A stretch of DNA of 64,000 bases from Cynocephalus volans (GCF_027409185.1 NC_084461.1:189492501-189556500), one strand, 5' to 3'; numbered from the stretch's first letter, positions 1 to 10,254 are shown. Numbers and translations: made by a program. The notes: generated from the sequence alone by a model not told the origin.

Positions 1-196
1 GTTCCATAATGGAAGTTTTTTGCCTGGGGTTTGTTTCCTGGTTTTCCTTCTGAGGGTTTACAGCTCTACAAATTGGTATATGTAGGAAATGTTAAAGGAA
101 ATAGAACTTTTATATAAAACCCCATAAAGGGGATAAACGGTTGAAATCAAGTTTGTTTTTGTTCATTTGAGTCTGACTATGTGACCTGTTACCTAG
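1..196 (+). other. TRAFD1: TRAFD1 intron (3' part)
   Basis: Intronic sequence ending in a pyrimidine-containing tract and the acceptor ..ttacctag before the first coding exon in the window. The upstream coding half of the gene, with the N-terminal TRAF-type finger, lies outside the window to the left. No other feature was seen here. Confidence 0.85.
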
Positions 197-273
197 GTGC
201 AGCTGACGAGACCATGTTGCCTTGTGAATTTTGTGAGGAACTCTACCCAGAGGAACTGCTGATTGACCATCAG
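197..273 (+). CDS. TRAFD1: TRAFD1 coding exon: first C2HC finger
   Basis: First visible exon of TRAFD1 (FLN29), a cytoplasmic zinc-finger protein known as an interferon- and LPS-induced negative-feedback regulator of innate signalling downstream of Toll-like receptors and TRAF6. The exon is entered 2 nt into a codon and ends in phase 0 after ..LLIDHQ. It reads AADETMLPCEFCEELYPEEL, the Cys-x2-Cys half of a C2HC finger; the His is in IDHQ and the last Cys is in the next exon (TSC). Human TRAFD1 has Ile where this copy has Thr after ADE, as I recall it. The acceptor is cctag and the donor gtgtgt. Together the six exons here give about 301 residues of a protein that is about 582 long in human. 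Confidence 0.93.
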
Positions 274-1493
274 GTGTGTTGTGAATTCCTTGAGGGCTTT
301 AAGTAGTAATGTATGCAGGCCATAGCTGGTGTTACAGGCCACATGTCTTTAGCAAACTATTTTAATACAATACCTGTGGTAGGAGTAGCAACTGTGCTTT
401 TTTTTTTACCATGGTTTGAATGACATGGGGATATGAAAACTCAGCCTTATTCCCCTTAGAAAAATTAATGCTTATTCCAGCAGACCCAGTGGTCTCAATC
501 TAGCAGACCTTCCATATGGTGGTGACTTGTACTTCTCTACTGACCATCTTATGCTTTGGTCTCATCTCATGCCACATTTTGGTTTATTGGAGCTGTACTG
601 AAATCCTTGCAGTTCCATGGAAGAGTCCAGGGGTTTTTTCTGCATGTTACTTTTTCTGCTTGGAAGGTGTATGGCCTTCTGCCCCCGCTTCATCAACATA
701 CCCAGGAACACAGACTTGGTTCAGACATGACTTTCATGAAACTGTCCTGAGTGACACTGAAGGCTACATCAAGGGTCCCACCTGAGTGCTCCCTGAAAGT
801 CTGTACCCGCTTCTCTTATAGCTTTTTACCCTGTGGTGTGGTCTCCTGATCCCCTGTTTGTCTGTACCACTAGGCTGAGTTCCTTGATGACAGGTTCTGG
901 GTTATTCTAGTTTCTCAGTTTCAAGTAATACCTGGTATATGAAAGGTGTCAGAATTTTTTTGAATGATTGAAAAGTTCTTGAGCCATTAGGAATGATTAG
1001 AGAATAGCCTTATGTGTATGAGGATTATGTGGAGGGAATCACTTTTTCCCTCAACACTCTTGGTCTGTCTGATTTAGTTTAGCCTAGTCTGGCATTTCTG
1101 TAACTACTAACAATGCTGTGGGTGATGAAATATATCTCCCTCCCGTAAATGGAATAATACAGTATTTGAATACATTTAGTTTTTGGTTTGGGAACAGCAT
1201 TAGAAAATCCACTAACAAACAGAATGAAGAATATTTGGGCCTCTCTTTTACTTGGGTCTTGAATCTTTTAAAAAGAATAATTACATGAACACAGTAAAAC
1301 AAAAATAGCACAGAAATGTTTAAAGGTAAAGTGAGTGTTCTATCTGCATTCTCCTGACCCTTTTTAGTCCTTCTCCCCAATATTAAGGATTAAAATTTTG
1401 TGACTTCTTATAGAAAACGTTTTAGGAATGTAGTTTTTCCTTAACCTCTGACTTTTTTTTTTTTTTTTTAAACCTATGTGTTTTGAATGACAG
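274..1493 (+). other. TRAFD1: TRAFD1 intron, no recognised element
   Basis: Intron of 1220 nt between the two finger exons. It ends in a poly-T run and the acceptor gacag. I recognise no gene or repeat family in it; short open frames on both strands look like chance. Confidence 0.8.
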
Positions 1494-1724
1494 ACAAGCT
1501 GTAACCCTTCGTGTGCCTTACCTTCGCTCAGTACTGGCAGCTCTTCCCCCAGAGGGGTGGAGGACCCTGATGTCATCTTCCAGAACTTTCTGCAGCAGGC
1601 TACAAGTAACCAGTTAGACTCTTTGATGGGCCTGAACAACTCACCCTCTGTGGAGAACAGCATCATCATCCCCTGTGAATTCTGTGGGGTACAGCTTGAA
1701 GAGGAGGTGCTGTTCCATCACCAG
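1494..1724 (+). CDS. TRAFD1: TRAFD1 coding exon: second C2HC finger
   Basis: Exactly 77 codons, phase 0 to phase 0. It starts TSCNPS, completing the first finger, and continues through a Ser/Pro stretch (STGSSSPRGVEDPD) and VIFQNFLQQATSNQLDSLMG. It ends in IPCEFCGVQLEEEVLFHHQ, the front part of a second C2HC finger. The donor is gtaagt. The exon break falls at the same place in the finger (after His-x-Gln) as in the preceding exon, which points to an old internal duplication. Confidence 0.95.
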
Positions 1725-2744
1725 GTAAGTGTCTGGAGGACCCATCTGCTTGGCTCCATGCTGATCCTCTGTGAGTGAACCTATGGCTTCCAGAGTTGAG
1801 AACTCTTCTTTAGCCTTTAAGTTGCATTCCAGCCTGACCAAGAATCTGTGCACTTGCCTTTTGGCCATGCCCTATTTCGTGAGCTGACTGTCTAAGGTGT
1901 ACAATACCTCAGGCCTTCAGACTTTTTCTACCTTCTGGCAATTGAAACCATCATGTCACTAGCTGAGGACCAAAGAGTCTGGACTCCATTTGAGCAGGCA
2001 TGGAGGCCTTGCCAGAAGGGTTTAGATGAGAGTTTTCTCGAAGTCACTGATGCATTCTGCTTTTGACCAGGCGTTGTGGTGGCATTTGAGACTTGCATTC
2101 CAGGAGACCTGGGAGTCTATTTCTGGCTTTGTCTTATGGTTGACCTTGGATAGGTCTTGTCCCCCTCACTGAAGACATCTGTAAATGAGGGAGCTGGACT
2201 AGACAAAATGAAATTCTTCAGCTTTTACAGTCTAGGATTTCAGTCTGTTAGTGGAGAATATGTCTTTTGCCCAATTTTATTTGTTAAGGGGAGACAACAT
2301 TGCAGGTACCATTTCTCTACTTGATGCCATACAGCCATTGCTAGAACATCATACATTTCATTTCTGTAATAAAGACCTCTGCTTTTGGATCAAGTGGTAG
2401 ATAGGAACTGCTTGTTGTCTCCTAGGGGAGGCTGAAATAAGCAACCATGCAAATACTCTGGTCAAAGTATAGAAATCCTTTTCTGGGCTCCCGAGACCAG
2501 TCCTTTCTTCATTTCTGCAAAATCAGAAAGGGCTTGTCAGTGCCTGTGTGCTATTGGGAATGACTTCTCTATTCCAGATGTGTGCTTCCTCTTGGTCCCT
2601 GGGACCCTCCTCTCAGTGCTTGTCAAAGTCCCCCTCCAGATGAGGTGTGCTCCACCCAGCTTGCTGTTCTTCTCTTTCCTCCCTCTACTCCTCTTCCAGG
2701 AATGACTCAGTTCAGAGGTACTAATTCTGGTTTTTCTTGTTTAG
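1725..2744 (+). other. TRAFD1: TRAFD1 intron with MIR-like remnant
   Basis: Intron of 1020 nt. Around 2085-2225 the text (dropping a tail like 'gaccttggataggtcttg..' and 'atctgtaaatgagggagctgg') resembles the reverse strand of an ancient MIR SINE. Nothing else was recognised. Confidence 0.6.
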
Positions 2745-2865
2745 GACCAGTGTGACCAACGCCCAGCCACAGCAAACAACCATGTGATGGAGGGGATTCC
2801 TAGTCAGGATTTCCAGCCTCAAGATACCTCACCAGAGCTGCCCAGGAGGCGTGTCAGACACCAGG
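2745..2865 (+). CDS. TRAFD1: TRAFD1 coding exon: end of finger 2 and linker
   Basis: Begins DQCDQRPATANNHV, supplying the last Cys of the second C2HC finger, then a polar linker ending ELPRRRVRHQ plus the first base of a Gly codon. It is entered in phase 0 and left 1 nt into a codon. The donor was chosen as CCAGG|gtatta because only this joins in frame to the next exon (Gly-Asp-Leu-Ser-Ser). Acceptor tttag. Confidence 0.93.
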
Positions 2866-3543
2866 GTATTAGCCAGGGCTGAGCCAAGGCCTCAGGTCCA
2901 CTGCTGGCTCAGGCCTGCTTACCACTTCTCATCTGTTGGTCTAACATGGGGGTTATCTGAAGCTTGAGTTACTAAGCACCCTAGGGTTTCAGGGGCAACT
3001 CCTCTGCAGCTAATTGTTGTCCCAGGTTAGATCTCAAGTGTAGGTTTATAGGTTAACAGCTTTAGGGACAGCCATGAGACACACTTTGCAGTTGGTGTTT
3101 ACAGTAAGCTATGGGTCTCCTGTCTGTTCTTAGTGGATTATTTGTAGGTAATTTTCAGACCTTGCTGTGACTGCTCTGGGTCCCTGCTTCTACTTGAAAT
3201 ATGCTTGGGATAGTCAAATATGATGATGGTGTAAGAGCCTCATAACTAGGCAAGTAAACTGTTTTTGAAACCTCACCACTACAAAGCCAATTAGAAATTA
3301 TTTTCCAAGATTTGCTTTGCACACTGTTATTGAGTAGTTAAGACGCTGTATTTGAGGACTTGGGTAATAATTGTACAGAGTAAACAAAGTGTTCTCATCT
3401 CTGGCCTGGATACATGGGTTCCAGCAACCTTTAGGAGTGAGCAGTTGTCTTCTATCCAGAATCATTTTGTTCCTGCCCTGAATCCAGCACTAGTAATAAG
3501 AGCAGTTTCTTCCCTAAAGCTGTTAACTATTTTCTCTTCTCAG
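2866..3543 (+). other. TRAFD1: TRAFD1 intron, no recognised element
   Basis: Intron of 678 nt with donor gtatta and acceptor ctcag. No repeat family or other gene recognised. Confidence 0.8.
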
Positions 3544-3883
3544 GAGACCTGTCTTCTGGTTACATGGATGATATCAAGCAGGAAACAGCTAAAGGGCCCA
3601 CCTACTCTCTGCCCCCCAGCAGACCCATTAACAACATGATAGCTACCTGTAACCGACTGTCAAAATCAACATCAGGCCCCAGACTTGGGTGCCAGCCCAG
3701 TCTTCCTCATGTACTGAAGCTCAGCAACTCAGACAGCCAGGACATCCGCGGGCAGAGTCGAAACAGCCAGAATGGGGCCATGGCCACAGGGCCTGTCCCA
3801 GTGATTTACCCCATTCAAAATCTCTACCCAGAAAACCTTGTGACCTCTTTCCCCCATGGGCCTGCAGGGAGATATGGAGCTAG
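3544..3883 (+). CDS. TRAFD1: TRAFD1 coding exon: Ser/Pro-rich C-terminal region
   Basis: Reads GDLSSGYMDDIKQETAKGPT followed by a low-complexity Ser, Pro, Gln and Asn-rich stretch, and ends ..GPAGRYGA plus two bases (AG) of a split Ser codon. Matches the C-terminal tail of TRAFD1 as remembered, with several substitutions. No folded domain is visible. Acceptor ctcag, donor gtaaga. Confidence 0.93.
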
Positions 3884-4205
3884 GTAAGAGTCAGTAGCCC
3901 TGGAATGGAGCTTGGGTGTGACTGAAGAGAACATGAGCAAAAGGTCTGGTTACCCGGGCCCAGCCTGAAGTAAGACTGAGGTCCATGGGAAGGGGGAGGA
4001 GTGTGGATTTTTCCTGTATTGTCACCTGATCCCAAAAAAATCCTTTTGCTACCCATGGGTGTTTTTTTTTTTTTAGTTTATTTGTTTTGTCTATTAGCAG
4101 AGGGCTGCTTTTGCTCTTGGCACCAGCTATTTCTGTTCCCTCTTGAGTTTTCTGACTTTTGTTCAGGGGCATCTCAGGAGCTAGTTGTCAATCCTTTTCT
4201 TTCAG

Positions 4206-4278
4206 TGGTAGGAGTGAAAGTGGCAGGAGCTCCCGGGTCACCCCTGCAGCTGCCAACTACCACAGCATAACTTCAAAG
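4206..4278 (+). CDS. TRAFD1: TRAFD1 coding exon: basic tail segment
   Basis: A 73-nt exon that completes a split Ser codon and reads GRSESGRSSRVTPAAANYHS then ITSK, leaving in phase 0. Acceptor tttcag, donor gtaacc. Matches the Arg/Ser-rich segment near the C-terminus of TRAFD1. Confidence 0.92.
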
Positions 4279-4519
4279 GTAACCTGAGATCCAGACCATA
4301 ATGTTCAAGGAGAACAGGGGGGTTGGTGTGACTCTTGAGGTCATAGTAGTTGCTGGGACCAGGCTGGCTGTGTGACTGTTCCTTTAGCTTTTGATGAGGA
4401 GGTTTCTCTGGAAGCTGGGCATTTTCAGGGCTCCAGGGTGGGTGGAGGCTGGTGGATAGGCAGAGTACTGCTCTTTCACTTTCTACATAAAACTTTGTTT
4501 GCGCTCTGTTCTTCAACAG

Positions 4520-4582
4520 GCAAAGCCCTCCAAGCAACAGGGAACTGGGGATGCAGAAGAGGAAGAGGAGGAGGAGGAGTGA
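4520..4582 (+). CDS. TRAFD1: TRAFD1 last coding exon and stop
   Basis: Twenty codons and TGA (4580-4582): AKPSKQQGTGDA followed by an unbroken run of eight Glu. The acidic poly-Glu C-terminus is characteristic of TRAFD1; this copy has two more Glu than I recall for human. Acceptor caacag. The GAG/GAA run is a simple repeat and so probably length-variable. Confidence 0.94.
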   Translation, partial: AKPSKQQGTGDAEEEEEEEE

Positions 4583-4828
4583 TGCCTCCAAAGACCCTTC
4601 ACATTGGTTTCTACCTTCTATGCACAGCAGCACTTGCCGCAGTGCAGGCCCTGCTTCTCTGGTTCTTTGGGCAAGGGAGATTTTTTTTTGATTTTAACTT
4701 TTTCTAGGTTATGGCCATTTTGTGTCTTCTGAGATTGTGCTGTGGGAATTTATGGGTTTGAGGGAGGGTTAGCAGGGAGGCTGCTAAGAAATGTTTCAGC
4801 CTTAGCTGCCACATTTTGGCAGCGGTGA

Positions 4829-4834
4829 AATAAA
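4829..4834 (+). terminator. TRAFD1: Poly(A) signal AATAAA, proximal, TRAFD1
   Basis: Canonical AATAAA about 250 nt past the stop codon, with a T/G-rich stretch following. Confidence 0.6.
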
Positions 4835-5399
4835 AGTTATGGCCTCTTGGCCCACCAGGGCTCCATTTTTTGACATACTGTCACCACTGCTTCTTGGTGC
4901 TGTGTGGTCCTGGTGGATGGAGGGGAGGGTTCTGGAAACCTGATACGCATGTGAAGTGATTCTCTTCCCTGTGGGGGCTTAAATTGGGGGGGCTTTTGGG
5001 TTACCTCTCCTGTGTACTGCCCTGACTCCTTTAGGCTCTGGGCCTCTGCTATATGTGGAGGAGCTCTGGTAAAGTGCTCAGGGCAGTTGCAATGTATGTT
5101 AGGAATGAGGCTTTTGGAGATGAGTTGAGCTGGAGGTGAGTGGACTAGGGGGTGATGTTTTAAGCTATTTCCTTGGCATTTGGCATCACTGCCTTCTGTT
5201 TCTGGTGGGGAGATGGCTCCTTGGTCTTCACTGCCCTCTACTGGAGAGAGCTGAGGGCTAACCAGGGCCATATTGGGCTCTGCCCTCATCAGGGCTGAGG
5301 CCTCAGTCCCAGGCTTGCTCTGAAAATTGTGTCAGAGTCCCTTCCCCCTCTTTTTAATTTTACTATTACAGTCATTATTATTAAATTCCTTGTAATAGA

Positions 5400-5405
5400 A
5401 ATAAA
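5400..5405 (+). terminator. TRAFD1: Poly(A) signal AATAAA, distal, TRAFD1
   Basis: Second canonical AATAAA, followed by a GT- and T-rich downstream element (tcttgtggttctttcttccg). Probably the main or alternative end of the transcript. Confidence 0.55.
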
Positions 5406-5690
5406 GTTTGTACTTGGAGTTCAGCTAAGTCTTGTGGTTCTTTCTTCCGTGCAGAAAGGTCACAGTGGGCTGAAGTTAGCTCTGGGGTGTGGGGAGGAGG
5501 TGAATAGGATTGGGCTTTCTCTGGGCTTCCTGTTACCCTAGCAGCTCCAGTGTGAGTTCCTAGTCAGAGCACACCATTCAGGTGTAGGTCCTCTTCTCTT
5601 AAATTGGACTTTTGAGGTAACTGACAGGCTTGCTGTAGCTCTGGTGATGATTGGTGGTTGGGAGGTTGCCTCGGACTGAATAGAGAAAGG

Positions 5691-6279
5691 TAGGCCGTGT
5701 GCGCCTGCCCGCCCCTCCCCAGGCCTAGGCCATGCCCCAGTCACACTTTCCCAGGATGGCCCTCACACCTTGGCGCTGCCTAAAGATAGGGGAGGGGACT
5801 GCCTTGGGCCGAGCATGGTGCTAGTAACACCAAGGTCAAGGGTCCGGATCCCCTTACTGGCCAGCTGCAAAAAAATAAATAAATAAAAGTTGCCATCTGG
5901 GTCTGGCCCATGAACTGAGGAGAACTGGAGTGAACACCATGAGCATGGTGGAGATGGAAGGGAATCAAATGGTCCTGTGCCCTCCTCCTTCTAAGTTCAA
6001 ACAGGGAGAAAGGAAACCTCCCAAGCTAGATAAACAAAAAGTCCTATTGGTGTATAGTCTACCCAGGAATCTATAATTAACACTATTTACTGCACATTAC
6101 CAAACGACTAGTAGAGAAGAGATCAAATGTACACATCACGAAGAAATTATTGTTTTGCAATGATGAATATGCTCATTACCCTGAATAGATCATTACACAT
6201 TTTATACGTGAATTGAAATATGACACTGTACCTCATAAATATGTAAAATCAATATGTTTCAATAAAAATTTTAAAAAAC
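5691..6279 (+). mobile_element. Retroposed insert with L1-like 3' end, 13-bp TSD
   Basis: Flanked by a perfect 13-bp direct repeat gaatagagaaagg at 5678-5690 and 6280-6292. The right end (about 6030-6279) resembles an L1 3' UTR with an A-rich tail; the left part (5691-5800, GC-rich) is not L1 that I know, and a t-SINE fragment sits within. A plain 5'-truncated L1 or a chimeric retroposon are both possible. Confidence 0.5.
5806..5888 (+). repeat. t-SINE fragment (tRNA-Ile-derived)
   Basis: Contains gcatggtgctagtaacacca and ggatccccttactggccagc, followed by an A-rich (aaat)n tail. 5' truncated single unit. Confidence 0.75.
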
Positions 6280-6384
6280 GAATAGAGAAAGGCAGATTTC
6301 CTCAAAAGCCTTAATCCTGAGATTAGTTGAGCCTTAGCAGGGTTATCCGTTACCCCTCAGCAGTTCAGTTTTTACACAGGATCA

Positions 6385-7156
6385 TTCAGCACCTGCACCT
6401 AGCTGGAGCCATGGCTAAATTGGCACCAGGTGTGGCTGGACCTGCAGCTTTGAAAGACATGAGCTGGAAGCCTTGACGGCCTCCACATGGTGTTAAGTTT
6501 GCAGGCTTCCAGAATGCCAGAGCTATGGAGGCCTGAGAGCCTCCACCTGGCTTCCAAAGGATATATGAAAAGCCTGGGGGCCCAGGAAGAGAACTGTCAC
6601 AGGGCAGGGTCACCACAGAGAGCTTAGGCTAGAGCAATGCTAAATAGAAATGTGGGTTGGAGTTGCAGCAGAGAGACCCCACTAAGGCCATATCTAGCAG
6701 GTCTGCCATGGAGAACCCAGAGTTGTGGGGATACCAGCGTGCAACACTAGCCTGGGAGAGCTTCAGTGTGGCCTAAGACCAGAAAAACCATAGGGGCAGA
6801 GCTGCCCGAGGACTTGGGAACCCAATCCCCCGCAACAGCATGCAGAGGACATAAAACATGGAGTCAAGGTACATGATTTGTCAGCTTTGAGATTTGATGC
6901 CTGCCAGGCTGGGTTTCAGACTTGTTTGGGACCTGTTACCCCTTTCTTTTGTCCTGTTTTTTTCTTTTGGAATGAAGAATATATACCCTGTGTTGGTTCC
7001 ACCATTGTATCTTGGAAGTAGGTAACTTGTTTTGATTTCACAGATGGAACCTTTGGACTTTGGACATTTTGAGTTGGAACAAGTCAAGACTTTGAGGATG
7101 AAATAAATGTATTTGTATGTGAAACAAACATGAGTTTTGCGGGGCAAGGAGCAGAA
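6385..7156 (+). mobile_element. MaLR (MST/THE1-type) internal region, 3' part
   Basis: Resembles the 3' internal part of MST/THE1 MaLR elements: 'ggggcagagctgcccgaggac', 'atggagtcaaggtac' and the stretch just upstream of the LTR. It leads directly into an LTR at 7157. ERVL-MaLR retrotransposon remnant without coding capacity. Confidence 0.65.
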
Positions 7157-7499
7157 TGCAGTGAATTGAATTGTGTCCCTCCAAAGTTTCATATGTTGGA
7201 GGTTTGGTTTCCACTGTGACAGTGTTAAGAGGGTGGGAAATCCTATTATGGTAATTGAAAGATGGGGCCTTGAAGAGGTGATTAAATTGTGAGGACCTTT
7301 CCATAGTGAATGGTTTAGTGGTGGTCATGGGCATGGTTCTGAGGGCTTTAAAAGAAGACAACATGAGAAGTTCTCTGTCTCTCCTCTGCCATTTCTGCCA
7401 TGTGAGACCCCTGGATCACTGAAGGCCTTCACCAGATGTGTTCTCTGGACTTTGGACTTCCCAGACACTGAAACTATAAGCAATTAAATTTCGTTTTCT

Positions 7500-7643
7500 T
7501 TTTTTTTTTTTTTTGTCATTTTTTCGTGACCGGCACTCAGCCAATGAGTGCACCAGTCATCCCTATATAGGATCCGAACCCGCGGCGGGAGCGTCGCCGC
7601 GCTCCCAGCGCAGCACTCTACCAAGTGCGCCACGGCTCGGCCC
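7500..7643 (-). repeat. t-SINE, GC-rich subfamily
   Basis: Minus orientation (poly-T at the left). Belongs to the GC-rich subtype with cgggagcg..cgctccc inverted repeat and 'gatcctatatagg'. Target duplication taaatttcgttttct at 7485-7499 and 7644-7658. Confidence 0.85.
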
Positions 7644-7658
7644 TAAATTTCGTTTTCT

Positions 7659-7822
7659 GGGCCGGCCCGTGGCTAACTCGGGAGAGTGCGGCGCTGGTAG
7701 CACCAAGGCCACGGGTTTGGATCCTATATACGGATGGCCGGTTCGCTCACTGGCTGAGCGTGGTGCTGACAACATCAAGTCAAGGGTTAAGATCCCCTTA
7801 CTGGTCATCTTAAAAAAAAAAA
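7659..7822 (+). repeat. t-SINE dimer
   Basis: Two tRNA-Ile-like units in tandem: 'ggctaactcgggagagtgcg' and 'ggttcgctcactggctgagc', then a poly-A tail. Flanked on the left by taaatttcgttttct (7644-7658) and on the right by a diverged copy at 7823-7837. Confidence 0.88.
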
Positions 7823-7892
7823 AAATTTTTGTTTTCTTACAAATTATCCAGTTCCAGGTATTCTGTTTTAAGCAACAGAAATGGACTAATAC

Positions 7893-8499
7893 AGCACCCT
7901 AAGACACTTTGAGCTCATTTCCTGTTCTCTCAACTTAGTGGTGGTGGGAAAGGTGGGAAGAATTGCCCCATTTCATAGATGGAACATGAGACACAGGGAA
8001 CGGTAGTGACTTATATAAGGTGGTGAAGCTAATTCTTAGCAGAGCCAGGACTCTGAAAAGAAGTATCCTGAGAGAAAGAAGCTGGGGACCCCCCAAAAGG
8101 AAATACTATAGGATCGGATACTTTACTGTATCTGACTAAGAGACTTGCCCAGCTTCTGGCATCATTGAACTCCCCCTGGGACTTCAAAGCGGTGGAAGAA
8201 AGGATCCAGGGCAGCTTTAGCAGTCCTCTTCCTGGCTAGGACAAAGAATAGACGTATTTCGCATAACTGTCTTTTTGGGTGTGGAGATAGACCCTACCAG
8301 GAAGTAAAACTCTTTCTGCCCTCCCTTTGGTTGGATTAGACATTGAGTAAAATAGCAGTGGGTTGGTATGTTTTACTTTTTTAGTAATCTATAGTTTCTA
8401 AATATTTTATAATGGATACATTTTTAAAAATAGTTTGCAACTAAAATAAGCCAAGGAGAGCCAAAAAGTTAAAAAATAATTCTTTGTTCTCTTCCTTTA
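7893..8499. other. Intergenic, nothing recognised
   Basis: About 600 nt between the MaLR LTR and the next repeats. No gene, RNA or known repeat identified. Confidence 0.6.
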
Positions 8500-8650
8500 A
8501 CCAAAATCTTCTCTCCAAAGTTCACTGCTTTTAGTGATCCTCCAGTGATCTAGGGGTCTCACATGGCAGAAATTGCAGAGCAGAGACAGAGAACTTCTCA
8601 TGCGGTCTTCTTTTAAAGCCCTCAGAACCATGCCCGTGACCACCATTAAG
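8500..8650 (-). mobile_element. MaLR LTR fragment, inverted relative to 7157-7892
   Basis: The reverse complement closely follows 7312-7440 (shared 'gcatggttctgagggctttaa', 'atttctgccatgtgagaccc'). A second LTR of the same subfamily in the opposite orientation. Confidence 0.75.
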
Positions 8651-9025
8651 TTTTTTAAGCTCTTTCTTCTGGTCTTCACTGCCATATTTCCAAGTCATGC
8701 ATTTCACAATGGTGGCAACAAAAAAATTTTCTCTCTCCTGGTCCAAGTTCATGCATTGTATTTAGTTATATCTCTTTAGCCTCCTTTAATCTGAACTAGT
8801 TCCTCAGATTTCTTTATTTTCAGTGACCTTGACATTTTTTAGGAGTATAGGTCAGTTATTTTGTAGAATGTCCTGTAATTTGGGTTTGTCTAATGCTTTC
8901 TTATGATTAGGTTCAGGTTATGTAGTTTTCATAGGAATACCAAAAATGATGTGTCCTCAGTGCATCATATCAAGGGCACATGATGTCAATTTGTCTCATG
9001 GGTGATAACTTTGACCAGTTGGTTA

Positions 9026-9145
9026 AAAGTTCAGAAAACTAACCTACTTACAAGTTAAATATTTATTTATAGATCTTTTTCACCTTAGTGTGAGAGTATA
9101 TAGTCAGAATACTATGTTCAGCAGGCCAATTAGCTCAGTTGGTTA
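9026..9145 (+). repeat. Templated insertion copied from 9982-10096
   Basis: Near-identical to the sequence 950 bp downstream, including the start of the t-SINE that sits there, and bounded by the 10-mer cagttggtta at 9016-9025 and 9136-9145. See findings. Confidence 0.75.
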
Positions 9146-10070
9146 GAACGTGGTCTGCCTCGTTTCTCCACTGTAAAGTTACTATTTTTCCCTTTTGTGG
9201 GGAGATAATTCTAGACTATAAATATCTTGTTCTTCATCAAACCTTCACCTACTGGTTTAGCATTCATGATGATTCTTGCCTGAATTATTATTATTCAAAT
9301 GGTGATTTTCTAACTACATCATGCCTTCTATGCTTTATTCGGCATTCTACTTTAAGGAAGAGCTCTTCTTTCCCCCTCATTCACTCATTCATTTATATTG
9401 AGATGAATTCCTATTTTATTCAGTGGTTTATAATCCATCTCTGTCATTTATTCTAATGTGCAAATATATTTATTTTAATGGCCAGAGTTGGCAGGCTGGT
9501 TTCTGTGTCTTTTTGTCATGGCCTACTATTCTTTGAGTACATTCTTACCTTCTGGCACAAGAGATTCCAGGTTCATTTTGTACTTTTCCTGCCTCAGCCT
9601 TAGAATTAGTCATTTTGCCCAGAAACTCTGGATCCTTTGTTTAGGAAGTAAGATCTGGGTGCTAGGTGTGTCCAATGCTACTATGCAGGGGACAGGGGTA
9701 TGGCTTCTAGGTCCTCTCAGCAGAAGAGTTAGGAATAATGTATTGTGTATGTTTGTATATACGAATTATATATGTGTGTTAGACACACATATATCAATAC
9801 TAATTTTTATATCTGTGTATCTAACAATACATCCAATTTCAAACCATTACAGGGTTTATTCTATCTCTTGCCTTCTTCAACAGTGAGAAATCTGGCTCCC
9901 ATTATCCTTAATGTATTTACTTACTTGTACAGTCCTAAAATATAGAGAAAGCCGTTTCAGAATTACTAAACATTCCCACTGCAGAAAACTAACCTACTTA
10001 CAAGTTAAATATTTGTTTATAGCTCTTTTTGACTTTAGTATGAGAGTATATAGTCAGAATACTGTGTTCA

Positions 10071-10158
10071 GCTGGCCGGTTAGCTCCGTTGGTTAGAGCA
10101 TGGTGCTGATGAAACCGGGGCTAGGGTTTGATCCCTGTACTGTTCAGAAAAAAAAAAT
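10071..10158 (+). repeat. t-SINE monomer
   Basis: Single tRNA-Ile-like unit (ggttagctccgttggttaga, gggtttgatccctg) with A-rich tail. Perfect 13-bp target duplication aatactgtgttca at 10058-10070 and 10159-10171. Confidence 0.92.
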
Positions 10159-10254
10159 AATACTGTGTTCAAAAGTTTATTTGTGTTAATTTTTCCCCCC
10201 ATTCTTCAGTGTGGTTGGGTTATTCATTTGAAATATACCCTTAGGTCAATTTCT

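Larger units (their letters stand above)
4583..5425 (+). other. TRAFD1: TRAFD1 3' UTR (two possible ends)
   Basis: Unique-looking sequence after the stop. A first AATAAA at 4829-4834 would give a UTR of about 270 nt; a second AATAAA at 5400-5405, followed by a T/G-rich stretch, would give about 840 nt. Which is used, or whether both are, cannot be decided from sequence alone. Confidence 0.6.
7157..7892 (+). mobile_element. MaLR LTR interrupted by two t-SINEs
   Basis: Starts tgcagtgaattgaattgtg and ends ..actaataca, typical of MaLR LTRs, with the A-rich poly(A) region split by SINE insertions at 7500-7822. LTR proper about 415 nt. Confidence 0.75.
8770..10230 (+). mobile_element. Old L1 3' region with internal insertion
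   Basis: Text such as 'gataactttgaccagttggtta', 'tctccactgtaaagttacta', 'ggcattctactttaaggaag' and 'aatctggctcccattatcct' follows an ancient L1 3' region as I remember it. It is interrupted by a 120-bp insertion (9026-9145) and a t-SINE (10071-10158). Confidence 0.6.

Noticed and set aside
10071-10145. Possible tRNA-Ile gene (also at 9121, 61974 and 63502)
   Set aside because: A and B boxes are good, but the stems are broken, an A-rich tail follows and target duplications are present. These are SINEs.
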